This document shows positions 39,475-47,693 of a stretch of DNA of 64,000 nt, one piece after another. Under the pieces are notes generated by a model. The model saw only the letters and a program-made list of their open reading frames with translations. It had not been told where the DNA came from and made no database searches. The translations under genes and the position numbers were made by a program. Within the stretch, counting starts at the first letter, position 1. Each line of letters starts with the position of its first letter. The stretch is taken from contig JAOZFT010000015.1 in NCBI GenBank assembly GCA_027492035.1, positions 9,540 through 73,539 on the forward strand, read 5' to 3'. The DNA is from Thermoproteota archaeon. Lineage in GTDB: Archaea > Korarchaeota > JAOZGF01 > JAOZFZ01.

Positions 39475-39608
39475 AAGTTTACACCTCCCAGTATTTTTAA
39501 AACAAAAGGAAGCTTTTTCTATTATAAATTTTTCTATTTTATTGATTTATTTAGAAAAATTGTAAGGAAAAATAAGGAATATTTTGAAAAATGAAACACA
39601 AATAACCC

Positions 39609-39669
39609 TAATCTAACCTTGCTTTCCATATGATAAAACTTTTAAACTTGAAAAATTTGGGTTAGATTA
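39609..39669. repeat. 10-bp inverted repeat with 41-base spacer
   Basis: TAATCTAACC at 39609-39618 pairs perfectly with GGTTAGATTA at 39660-39669. It sits between the end of the CoA-transferase operon and the promoter of the corrinoid operon, both on the minus strand. It may be a transcript-end structure of the first or an operator pair of the second. Confidence 0.45.
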
Positions 39670-39670
39670 T

Positions 39671-40426
39671 TCATAAATAAATTCTTGTCGGGTCCAGTTC
39701 CCTTAAAACCCTAATTTCAGCTTTTTTTGGTTCAGGAGTTGTCTTAAGCTCCTCTGAAACTTTTAGCTTCCACCCTGTATTTTCTTGCACTTCTTCAAGT
39801 GTCACTTTCGGATGAAGTTTTTCTACAACCAATTCCCCGTATCTATTGTGAAGAGATAACACGCATAAATCAGTTATTACTTTTATTTCTCTCACTTCTT
39901 TATTTGTCTCTAAACTTTCCTCTTCTTTTTTCAGCTGTTTCCCTGGACTCGTTAAGAAATCAAGCTTGTTAACAAATCTCCTTTTTTGATGAGGCGTAAT
40001 TATTAATATTTTCTTCACCAAATGAGCTATGTCGCAGGCTCCTCCACTTCCAGGCAATCTAACTTTTGGTTTCCTGTAATCCCCTATCACAGTTGTGTTT
40101 ATGTTTCCAAACTTATCAATTTGTGCCCCTCCTAAAAAACCAACATCCACACGTCCAGGTTGAAGGTAGTAACCGAAGACTTCAAACATGGAACAGACAC
40201 TTTCTGAATTGGTCACTATGCAAGGGTCTCCTATTGAAAGAGGAAGTCTTGAAGGCTTAGCCCCTACTACTCCTGATTCATAGATCATTACCAACTTAGG
40301 GGCGTGAAGCCTTTTAGCTAAGTTACATGCAAGGTTGGGTAAACCCACCCCCACCAAAACTGTTTCTCCGTTTCTAAGTTCTCTTGCGGCTGTAACAACC
40401 ATTAATTCGTTTCTGCCGTAATCCAT
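39671..40426 (-). CDS. CoA-transferase subunit B (glutaconate CoA-transferase-like)
   Basis: A 251-residue subunit of a family I CoA-transferase. GVGLPNLACNLAKRLHAPKLVMIYESGVVGAKP includes the ESG segment where the catalytic Glu of GctB lies, and GGAQIDKFGNINTT is conserved. It overlaps none of its neighbours but follows subunit A by 13 bases. Alternative assignment: an IpdB-like ring hydrolase, which is related. Could activate 4-hydroxybutyrate or a keto acid with CoA. Confidence 0.87.
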   Translation of the reverse strand: MDYGRNELMVVTAARELRNGETVLVGVGLPNLACNLAKRLHAPKLVMIYESGVVGAKPSRLPLSIGDPCIVTNSESVCSMFEVFGYYLQPGRVDVGFLGGAQIDKFGNINTTVIGDYRKPKVRLPGSGGACDIAHLVKKILIITPHQKRRFVNKLDFLTSPGKQLKKEEESLETNKEVREIKVITDLCVLSLHNRYGELVVEKLHPKVTLEEVQENTGWKLKVSEELKTTPEPKKAEIRVLRELDPTRIYL

Positions 40427-40439
40427 TTTTCCTTCACCT

Positions 40440-41354
40440 TTAGAGATAGAGCCCGTAATCGACCGGTAAACTATAGAATCTCTTAGGTTGAAGTTTCATT
40501 ATTTTTTCAACACCTAACTTTTTCACGTATTCCCTCCTATCATTCACACTGTAAACCCATTCCTCCAGATATTTTTCCACTAATTCAGGTTCTCTTGAAA
40601 TCTTATCCCATTCTAGATAGAAGTCATTGTCTCTGTCGTAGTACCCTTGGACATAGGATGGATGAGCTGCCCATGGTTCCTCCACAACCGCATCAACCAC
40701 TAAATTGTGTATTAGTGTCCTGTTAGGGTCTCTCCTAATAACAGCTTCATCAACTATTTCTTCAACACTTAAAATTACCTTTTTCGCTGCGTATGCTGCT
40801 TCTTTTTGGTCACCTATTATGCCCCAAATTTGAGCATTCCCCTCCTTATCTGATCTCTGGGCATGAACGATTGCAACATCCGGTTTTAAAGCAGGTACGA
40901 CACTTACTTTTTCATGCGTAAACGGACACTTAATAAACTTAATGTTTGGGTTGACTTTCGGTAAATCTGAGTAAATGTTTGACCTTAAAGGGATGAAAGG
41001 TAAATTCAGAGCTCCAGCATGGATTCTTGCCACCATACCAAAGTGGGTGTACTCCTCAATTTCTATTTTGTTAGGTACACCCTGCTCAACTGCTCTTCTG
41101 AAACATCTTAAAGAACCTACTCCAGGGTTTCCAGCCCAGCTGAAAACAACCTTTTGTGCACAGCCGGCTGCGATCATTTGGTCAAGGATCAAGTCTGGAG
41201 TCGGTCTGCAAAGTGTTAATCTCTTCTTTTTTTGCCTAATTATTTCATGGCCTGCTGAAAAGTTTATGAGGTGGGTAAAACCTGCAATGTAGACAACGTC
41301 TCCGTCTTTAACAAACTTCTTTATTGCTTCCTTCATGTCCATGACTTTATCCAT
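40440..41354 (-). CDS. CoA-transferase subunit A (glutaconate CoA-transferase-like)
   Basis: A 304-residue partner subunit. It has the family's early GDVVYIAGFTHLINFSAGHEIIR, a central SWAGNPGVGSLRCFRRAVEQG and a NIKFIKCPFTHEKVSVVPALKPDVAIVHAQRSDKEGNAQ-type block. The ATG at 41354 overlaps the end of the DUF35 gene by eight bases. Together with subunit B it probably transfers CoA between carboxylic acids in the thiolase operon. Confidence 0.88.
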   Translation of the reverse strand: MDKVMDMKEAIKKFVKDGDVVYIAGFTHLINFSAGHEIIRQKKKRLTLCRPTPDLILDQMIAAGCAQKVVFSWAGNPGVGSLRCFRRAVEQGVPNKIEIEEYTHFGMVARIHAGALNLPFIPLRSNIYSDLPKVNPNIKFIKCPFTHEKVSVVPALKPDVAIVHAQRSDKEGNAQIWGIIGDQKEAAYAAKKVILSVEEIVDEAVIRRDPNRTLIHNLVVDAVVEEPWAAHPSYVQGYYDRDNDFYLEWDKISREPELVEKYLEEWVYSVNDRREYVKKLGVEKIMKLQPKRFYSLPVDYGLYL

Positions 41355-41778
41355 TCAAATCTTCCTCTTGAGGCTTAAACTTGAAACCGTATCTAATGAC
41401 CCCTTCGTCTTCATAGATTCTTCTAAGTACTGCCTTAACCCTCATTCCTATTTTTACTTCTCCAGGCTTACAATCCGTTAATTGAGCAACTATCCTAGGT
41501 CCTTCATCTAAGTCAACCAATGCAACAACGTATGTGCCCCCATATTTTTCTTGTTTAGAGAATTCAGGGGGGGCAGCTGCAGCTGATATTACAGTGTAAG
41601 AGTATATTGTTCCTTTCCCACTTAACTTAACTTTTTCAAAATCAAGGGATTCCTTACAGTTCTTACATACTCCTTTAGGGGGAAAATTTATCCATCCACA
41701 CTTTTTACATCTTAATCCTACTAGCCCATACCTTTGAGGAATTGTTCTTTTATAGAGCGGAACCGAAACATAGGCCAA
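41347..41778 (-). CDS. DUF35 zinc-ribbon/OB-fold acyl-CoA-binding protein
   Basis: A 143-residue protein with a zinc ribbon CKKCGWINFPPKGVCKNC (about 24-41) and an OB fold behind it (IYSYTVISAAAAPPEF). In archaea DUF35 proteins bridge thiolase and HMG-CoA synthase and channel acetoacetyl-CoA. I start at the TTG at 41778, with GGAGGTG six bases upstream; the GTG at 41787 lies in that site. It sits in the expected place after thiolase and the HMG-CoA-synthase-like gene. Confidence 0.9.
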   Translation of the reverse strand: MAYVSVPLYKRTIPQRYGLVGLRCKKCGWINFPPKGVCKNCKESLDFEKVKLSGKGTIYSYTVISAAAAPPEFSKQEKYGGTYVVALVDLDEGPRIVAQLTDCKPGEVKIGMRVKAVLRRIYEDEGVIRYGFKFKPQEEDLNG

Positions 41779-41809
41779 AAAAGACACCTCCCTAAATTTC
41801 TTGAATACC

Positions 41810-42820
41810 CTAAACTATTGCTTCCTTAAGTTTCAAATACGTCAAGTAATCTATATACTCCTTATTGTTTAAAGCAGAAGAGACTTTTCCCTTATTCACC
41901 GGTTCTTGGGTCACTTTGAAACTTAAAGCGTCACTTCCTGCACCGGACCCATACGAAACTATAAGTATCTTTTCTTCAGGTTTAGCCTCCTCCAAAACTT
42001 TTGAAAAACTTATTAAAGTGGAACAAGTCCCTACATCCCCAAGTAATGGAGCAAGTAAACCTGCTGTTAACTGGTCTTTTGCGAAACCTAGTTTCAATGC
42101 AGCCCTTAACGGATCCCTGCCATTAAACTGTTGAACAATGAAATGGTTGTAATCTGAAGGCATCCTACCTAATTTATCAAGTAAAACTTTCAAGCTTCCA
42201 TTTACGTTTTCCATGAATGAAGTGAAGCAGTATCCCTTCAACCCTAAATCTTCAACTTTTGACGAATTTTTTGGTTTAAACCTTTCACCTGGAACCTCAG
42301 AAACATAGGTCGAAGCCCCTTCAAATTCTGCAATTACATTTTGGAAACCTAACAGTAGAGAAGTTGCGGAAGAACCGAATCCATGCTCCAAGTCATTTTG
42401 CATATTTGTTGAAGGAGAATCGGAAGCAACCACTAAACCTAAACCTTCACCCATTGACTTTAAGTAACTTAAACATGAAATTAAAGCTTCAGTACCTGAA
42501 CGTGTTGAGGATAAATGTTCAGAAACAAAAATGTTTTTGTTCAAGCCAAGTCCCTCAATTAAAAAACTTGATAGCAGTTTTTCAGTGTATGGGGGGGTGG
42601 TGGAGGCGAAACTTAACACTTTTATGTCCCTTAAATCAACTCCTTCAATTGCTTGCTCAGCTGACCCTAAACCCATGGACATCACATCTTCATCTAAGTC
42701 TGCAACTGCTTTCTCCTTAACCCCTCTTGCTGAAAACCTCCCCCAAACCTTGATGTATTCTTCTGCCTTTATCCTATACTTAGGGACATAAACTCCATAG
42801 TTAACTACACCTAAAACCAT
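41810..42820 (-). CDS. HMG-CoA synthase homologue without recognisable catalytic residues
   Basis: A 336-residue thiolase-fold protein of the archaeal HMG-CoA synthase group (N-terminal VVNYGVYVPKYRIKAEEY). The expected catalytic Glu, Cys and His appear replaced: Thr74 in FASTTPPY where SE(S/x)xPY is usual, Thr106 in STRSGTEAL where CKAGT is usual, and Gln230 in IVQQFNGRDP where FHQPNG is usual. It is shorter than or equal to the normal ~345-350 residues and otherwise well kept. It may be a structural partner that joins thiolase and DUF35, or have a new acyl chemistry. The alignment is by eye. Confidence 0.85.
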   Translation of the reverse strand: MVLGVVNYGVYVPKYRIKAEEYIKVWGRFSARGVKEKAVADLDEDVMSMGLGSAEQAIEGVDLRDIKVLSFASTTPPYTEKLLSSFLIEGLGLNKNIFVSEHLSSTRSGTEALISCLSYLKSMGEGLGLVVASDSPSTNMQNDLEHGFGSSATSLLLGFQNVIAEFEGASTYVSEVPGERFKPKNSSKVEDLGLKGYCFTSFMENVNGSLKVLLDKLGRMPSDYNHFIVQQFNGRDPLRAALKLGFAKDQLTAGLLAPLLGDVGTCSTLISFSKVLEEAKPEEKILIVSYGSGAGSDALSFKVTQEPVNKGKVSSALNNKEYIDYLTYLKLKEAIV

Positions 42821-42835
42821 CCCTTTCCACCTTTC

Positions 42836-44005
42836 TCAAACCTTGAAAACAGTAACTGCTGCTGTTCCACCTGACCCCCCCACGTTATGAGTTAAGCCTA
42901 TTTCAGCGTCTTTAACCTGTCTAGCTGGCTTCTGAACAGTTTTTCGGAGTTGGTTAAATATTTCATAAACTTGGCCTGTTCCAGTTGCCCCAATAGGATG
43001 TCCTTTAGCCTTCAATCCTCCACTTAGATTGACAGGTATTTCTCCTTCCATTGAAGATAAGCCCTCTTCAATAAATTTTCCTCCTTCCCCCCTTTCACAG
43101 AACCCAAGATCTTCATATGCAATTATTTCAGCTATTGTAAAACAGTCATGGACTTCAGCTACATCTACATCTTTGGGTTTGATTCCTGCTTTTTTGTATG
43201 CCTCTCTAGCAGCCAGTACTGCCGCTTTTAAAGAAGTTATTGTCTCTCTATCATGTAGGGCGAGGTAATCTGTACCTGTACCGAACCCAGCCACGTAAAC
43301 AGGTGAATCAGTGAATTTTTTGGCTATTTCGGCTTTACACAGCAGGACTGCTGATGCTCCATCGGTAGTGGGGCAACAGTCGAAAAGATTTAATGGATAA
43401 GCTACCATTGGAGAATTCATTGCTTTTTCTAGGGTTATTTTATTCTGGAACTGAGCTTTTGGGTTAAGAAATGCATTTTTATGGTTTTTCACAGCCACCA
43501 TAGACAGTTGCTCTCTGGTTGTGCCGTAGTCATGCATGTGACGGTTAGCCATTATTGCATAAAGCCCTGCAAAAGTCATACCTGCAAGTCTTTCGTACTC
43601 TGTATCCCCAGAAACTCCAAGCCAATACTTAGCCTTAAGAGATGAAACATCCCGCATCTTCTCAACCCCTCCTGCAATTACAACGTCATACATACCGGAC
43701 ATTATTGCTAAACATGCTTCTATGAAGGCAAAACCAGACGAGGAACATGCGTTCTCAATTCTTACTGCATGAACCCCTGGTAAACCTACATATTCAGCCA
43801 TTAAAGCGGAAAGGTTGCCAAGCTGGAAACCTCCACTACCTAAACTACCAATGTAAACAGCATTTATTTCTCTAGGTTCTAACCCGTTATCTACACTGTT
43901 TATTAATTCTATATAAGCATCTAAAAAAAGCTCTTTCACACTTTTATCGACTGATTCACCATATTTGCTTTGACCAGCTCCAACAACAGCTACTTTACTC
44001 TCCAT
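42836..44005 (-). CDS. Thiolase (archaeal acetyl-CoA acetyltransferase/SCP2-like)
   Basis: A 389-residue thiolase with nucleophile Cys87 in ENACSSSG, the VHDCF segment, GLKAKGHPIGATGTGQ (catalytic His) and LTHNVGGSGGTAAVTV at the C terminus. It is the first gene of the minus-strand operon thiolase, HMG-CoA-synthase-like, DUF35, CoA-transferase A and B. Because the partner synthase appears inactive and a CoA-transferase follows, a catabolic role (cleaving a 3-oxoacyl-CoA) is more likely than mevalonate synthesis. Confidence 0.92.
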   Translation of the reverse strand: MESKVAVVGAGQSKYGESVDKSVKELFLDAYIELINSVDNGLEPREINAVYIGSLGSGGFQLGNLSALMAEYVGLPGVHAVRIENACSSSGFAFIEACLAIMSGMYDVVIAGGVEKMRDVSSLKAKYWLGVSGDTEYERLAGMTFAGLYAIMANRHMHDYGTTREQLSMVAVKNHKNAFLNPKAQFQNKITLEKAMNSPMVAYPLNLFDCCPTTDGASAVLLCKAEIAKKFTDSPVYVAGFGTGTDYLALHDRETITSLKAAVLAAREAYKKAGIKPKDVDVAEVHDCFTIAEIIAYEDLGFCERGEGGKFIEEGLSSMEGEIPVNLSGGLKAKGHPIGATGTGQVYEIFNQLRKTVQKPARQVKDAEIGLTHNVGGSGGTAAVTVFKV

Positions 44006-44124
44006 ACTGCTCCCTTACCCTTACTCCTTCTGTTTCTTAATTAAAAAATTAAAGATAATCATTTATATATTGAAATAATTATTTAAAATTTTTTGACAGC
44101 CTGAACTTTCCGGATGTGTAAAAT

Positions 44125-45393
44125 ATGAATTACGACGCCGTAGTGGTTGGGGCAGGTGTCCTCGGTTTATCTACAGCTTACCACATCAAATTAGAAAATC
44201 CAGCTGAAAAAGTTTTGTTAATTGATAAGAACCCTGGGCCTGGACAAGGAAATTCAGGTAAATCAGCTGAATGTTTCCGAAACATTTTCTACTCTGAAAT
44301 TAATACTTTGTTAGCAGATACATCTATTGATTTCTTTTTCCATGTTCAGTATGAAAAGGGGTTTGACTTGGGTATACGCAAGGTGGGTTATCTTTTCCTG
44401 ACAGCTGAAGAGGAACTGAAGCTTTTCAAAAAGGAGCACATAAAGAAAGGCCAGGTTAAGGTTTATGAAAGAGAAGACCTCAAGAAACTTCTTAAATTAA
44501 ACCTAAACGTTGAAAAAGATAAAGAAGCCCAAATGCTTAATCTTAAAAACATCCAGAAAGGGTTTCAAATAATCAAAGCAGGTTACTTAAGTGTAAGCAA
44601 ATTAATTGAGTTCTATGAATCAGAATTCAAGAGACTTGGAGGTGAAACACTTTACCGTACAAAAGTTAAAAAGTTGCTTATGAAACCTAAAGAAGAACTC
44701 AATATCATAGGTGAACCCCACATTTGGCAGGATGCAGAAGTAGTTGGTGTTGAAACTGAAAAAGGGAAAATTTACGCAAAAAAGACAATAGTAGCTACTG
44801 GTGCTTGGAGCAACACTTTACTTCACCCAGTAGGTCTAGAAACATATATGAACCCTAAGAAAAGGCAACTTTTTGTTTTGAAAGCTAAAACAAAAGAATT
44901 AAAAGATTTACTTTACTCGAAAGGGTTCAATAAAGAAGGAATACTTCCTTTCACCATTTTACCAAAACCTCTAATTTGGATGAGGGCAACAATGGAGGAG
45001 AACACCTTCTGGATAGGGTGTGCAGATGAAATAGGTAGAAGTTTCAAACTTGAAGACGACCCTAAACCGGAAAAATACTTCTATATTTACGGAATAAGGC
45101 CTGTGCTTGAAAAATACTTTCCCCAATTCACAAACCAGGAACCTTTAAACATGTGGGCTGGTCAGTACGCAGTGAATTCCTATGACGGATGCCCAATAGT
45201 GTATGAAGAGAGTGGTGTTATTTATTTAACAAGTGCAACTGATAGGGGGATACAGATTTCTCCTTCCCTGGGAAAAATTGCTTCAGCTGTTTACTTCGGT
45301 GAAGAGTATGCTGAACTGTTTGGGGGCAGGAAATTTAAAGTAAGTGATGTAGGTATCAGAAAAAGGAAAATTGAGTATGAGCTAGTGCTTTGA
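44125..45393 (+). CDS. DAO-type FAD-dependent amine oxidoreductase (copy 2)
   Basis: A 422-residue paralogue of 20827-22113 with the same plan: VVVGAGVLGLSTAYHI at the N terminus, GQGNSGKSAECFRN, VATGAWSNTLLHPVG and a shared C-terminal FGGRKFKVSDVG. Relatives include sarcosine, dimethylglycine and D-amino acid dehydrogenases. It is convergent with an MttB gene, 28 bases away, and has its own TATA-like CATTTATATATTG near 44061. It is likely the step that acts on the partly demethylated amine. Confidence 0.87.
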   Translation: MNYDAVVVGAGVLGLSTAYHIKLENPAEKVLLIDKNPGPGQGNSGKSAECFRNIFYSEINTLLADTSIDFFFHVQYEKGFDLGIRKVGYLFLTAEEELKLFKKEHIKKGQVKVYEREDLKKLLKLNLNVEKDKEAQMLNLKNIQKGFQIIKAGYLSVSKLIEFYESEFKRLGGETLYRTKVKKLLMKPKEELNIIGEPHIWQDAEVVGVETEKGKIYAKKTIVATGAWSNTLLHPVGLETYMNPKKRQLFVLKAKTKELKDLLYSKGFNKEGILPFTILPKPLIWMRATMEENTFWIGCADEIGRSFKLEDDPKPEKYFYIYGIRPVLEKYFPQFTNQEPLNMWAGQYAVNSYDGCPIVYEESGVIYLTSATDRGIQISPSLGKIASAVYFGEEYAELFGGRKFKVSDVGIRKRKIEYELVL

Positions 45394-45421
45394 AACCCTT
45401 TCCTCATGAATCAGTAAAGTT

Positions 45422-46888
45422 TTAGTTTTTGGATGTAACTTTGGCTATTTCTCTGGCCTGCTTTAGTATTTCTTCAACTCTTTCCCTTGTTTCAGCCGGT
45501 AAAGGTTCTATTTCATGTTCCTTCAATATTTTTAAGGCTTTCTCCCTTGTTCTTTTAACTATATCTTTAGCTCCAAGTTTCATCCACATACTGTATGAAA
45601 AACTTCTATCCAACAATTCATTAATGAAATGTTCCTCCTTAAAGTATTTCCTTGTATGTTTAAGCTTTAAGAAGTTTCCAGCATGTCCAGCTTCCATTAT
45701 TTCGTTTACAGCAAGTCTTTCCTCATCCACCTTTATTCCTTTCATGAAAAGCTTAGTTTCACCTATTACCTCATCCGCAAAAACCAGTATCTCATGGGAA
45801 GTTGTAATTGCTGAGTCAATATAGCCTATGTCATGAATGAGGTTTTGGCCTCCGAGAGCCGCAACCATTAAGTTCCTTGTTGCCTCAGCAAAAGCTTGTC
45901 CGTCAAGCACCCGTGAATCTGAACATCCACCAGTACCCCACATCGGGATTCTTAAATAATGACAAAGCTGAGCTTGTGCTGTTCCAAGCATCAAATCCTC
46001 AATTGCTCCATAAGAGGTAACTGTCGTCCTCATATCCATAACCATAGGTACAAAACCGAAAATGAAAGGGGTGCCAGGGTTTATAAGTTGAGCTAAAACG
46101 TTTCCACCTATGGATTCCGCCATTCCTTGAACAATTGAACCAGCTAAAGTTACAGGGGCTGTTGCACCAGTGATTGGGCAAGGGGCGAAAACAACAGGTA
46201 ACCCCCTCTTAACCCATTCAATCAAAGCTTCTACATAGATTTCGCCGTAAACTAACGGGGATTGCGGTTCATCATACATGGAAACTATGGCTCTCCTTTT
46301 TAACTCCTCTTCACCACCCGCCACTTCTTCAGCTATTTTAATCATTAGTTTAGTCAATTCTGCACCATGGTAAGCGAAAACAATTGAGTGCTTCACTGTA
46401 TTGGACATTATTGCATATTGTTCATAGAGGCCTTGAACCTCTGTCGGAACATCAAAAGGAGTAGCTAAACCCATTGCGTAATCAATGTTCGGTAACGCAT
46501 CTGATAATTTAGCTGTGTTCGCTACGTCTTGAAGGTTGGTTTTTCTTCTTTCACCTGTTTCAAGGTCTATTATATGGGTTGTTCCACTGCTTGTGCCAAA
46601 AAAAACTTTCCTGCCTTCAATAATAAAATCTTGCTCTTTACTTCTTCCACAAAGCCTAACTCTCCTCGGTGCCTTCCTTAATGACTCCTTAACCAAATAC
46701 TCTGGGAATTTAACTACTTTACTTTTATAATCAACTATTGCACCTGCATCTTCAAGTAGTTTAAGAGCTTTGTCATGCTCTATTTTAACTCCATGCATTT
46801 CTAAAACGTTAAGGATAGCGTAATAAATGTCTTCTATTTGTTCCTTGGATAAAATTTTCAACTGTCCCCCCTTTAATCCTTTCCTCAT
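45422..46888 (-). CDS. MttB-family corrinoid methyltransferase, pyrrolysine-free (copy 3)
   Basis: A 488-residue MttB superfamily protein (MRKGLKGGQLKIL start; GTGGCSDSRVLDGQAFAEATRNLMVAALGGQNLIHDIGYI-type barrel segment). It is closest by eye to copy 2. There is no in-frame amber codon and it ends in TAA. It stands alone with its own promoter and a palindrome upstream, and convergent with a DAO flavoprotein. It presumably shares one of the two corrinoid proteins of the window. Confidence 0.92.
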   Translation of the reverse strand: MRKGLKGGQLKILSKEQIEDIYYAILNVLEMHGVKIEHDKALKLLEDAGAIVDYKSKVVKFPEYLVKESLRKAPRRVRLCGRSKEQDFIIEGRKVFFGTSSGTTHIIDLETGERRKTNLQDVANTAKLSDALPNIDYAMGLATPFDVPTEVQGLYEQYAIMSNTVKHSIVFAYHGAELTKLMIKIAEEVAGGEEELKRRAIVSMYDEPQSPLVYGEIYVEALIEWVKRGLPVVFAPCPITGATAPVTLAGSIVQGMAESIGGNVLAQLINPGTPFIFGFVPMVMDMRTTVTSYGAIEDLMLGTAQAQLCHYLRIPMWGTGGCSDSRVLDGQAFAEATRNLMVAALGGQNLIHDIGYIDSAITTSHEILVFADEVIGETKLFMKGIKVDEERLAVNEIMEAGHAGNFLKLKHTRKYFKEEHFINELLDRSFSYSMWMKLGAKDIVKRTREKALKILKEHEIEPLPAETRERVEEILKQAREIAKVTSKN

Positions 46889-46917
46889 TTAACTCATCAC
46901 CTTACGTTTTACACGTA

Positions 46918-46933
46918 TTGAAACCTGTTTCAA
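46918..46933. promoter_or_regulatory. Palindromic operator candidate upstream of the third MttB gene
   Basis: TTGAAAC and GTTTCAA form 7-base arms around a 2-base centre. A minus-strand TATA-like AAATTTAAAAA lies just upstream (about 46935-46946), so the palindrome spans the likely transcription start, 30 bases before the ATG at 46888. A substrate-responsive repressor site is plausible. Confidence 0.45.
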
Positions 46934-47061
46934 GTTTTTAAATTTTTTATTGATAATGTTTTACTTTTACCCTGTTTTAAAATAAATATTTTTGAAGAAT
47001 GATTTCTTAGTTTTGGGTTCCTTAGTTATGTAGGGCTGAAAGTGAAACTCTTTTCGAAAAA

Positions 47062-47682
47062 TTAACAGAGCAAAACTAACCCAACTCTGACGATTTTGTC
47101 CTTAGTTGGAAAACTAATAGGTGCCCCTGCTCTTTTGCATGTTTCTACGACATCTATTCCTAGAGCCTCCATTGAGGGCCTAGCCATGAAAGGTTTTGAA
47201 CAGAAGGGGGTCCCTTTCTTGAGGTTGCATTCCTTACATAATCTACACTGCCCTGAAGTTAATCCTGCAGCAAATCTGTAACCCATTTGGAAAGCTAAAG
47301 CCTCAACTTTAGAAACTACTTCATAAAGCTTCATTGCACTTGGTGCAACTACTGCTTCATAACCCTTTTCAGAATACGCTTCTGCCAGGTTGCTTTTACC
47401 TTCTATAACTTTGTTTTTCGGGATCTTATCAGTAAGTTTTATAAGAATAGCAACTCGATATTTTTTCAAAACCTTTTTGAACTCTGGTAAAGAGGGTACA
47501 TAGGGTGGACACATTAAATTGGTGTTGTAGTTTGGGCAAAGTGGAACTATACACTTAAATTTTACCCTTTCATCTAACACTATATCCTTTGTTGGTATTA
47601 TTTTACAGAAGGAAGCACCTGACTCTTTAGCTTTTTCGCATAACCTGTTAAAAGCTGCATCCTCAGCTTTCTTTTCAATCAT
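47062..47682 (-). CDS. DUF2284 cysteine-rich predicted metal-binding protein
   Basis: A 206-residue protein with many cysteines: CIVPLCPNYNTNLMCPPYVPSL (near 49-70), then CRLCKECNLKKGTPFC (about 147-162) and the C-terminal ETCKRAGAPISFP that is typical of DUF2284. The arrangement suggests an iron-sulfur or other metal site. It follows the MoxR-VWA gene by 11 bases at the end of the MtmB operon. The function of DUF2284 is not known to me; helping to supply electrons or metal for corrinoid activation is a guess from context. Confidence 0.85.
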   Translation of the reverse strand: MIEKKAEDAAFNRLCEKAKESGASFCKIIPTKDIVLDERVKFKCIVPLCPNYNTNLMCPPYVPSLPEFKKVLKKYRVAILIKLTDKIPKNKVIEGKSNLAEAYSEKGYEAVVAPSAMKLYEVVSKVEALAFQMGYRFAAGLTSGQCRLCKECNLKKGTPFCSKPFMARPSMEALGIDVVETCKRAGAPISFPTKDKIVRVGLVLLC

Positions 47683-47693
47683 AGAAACACTTT

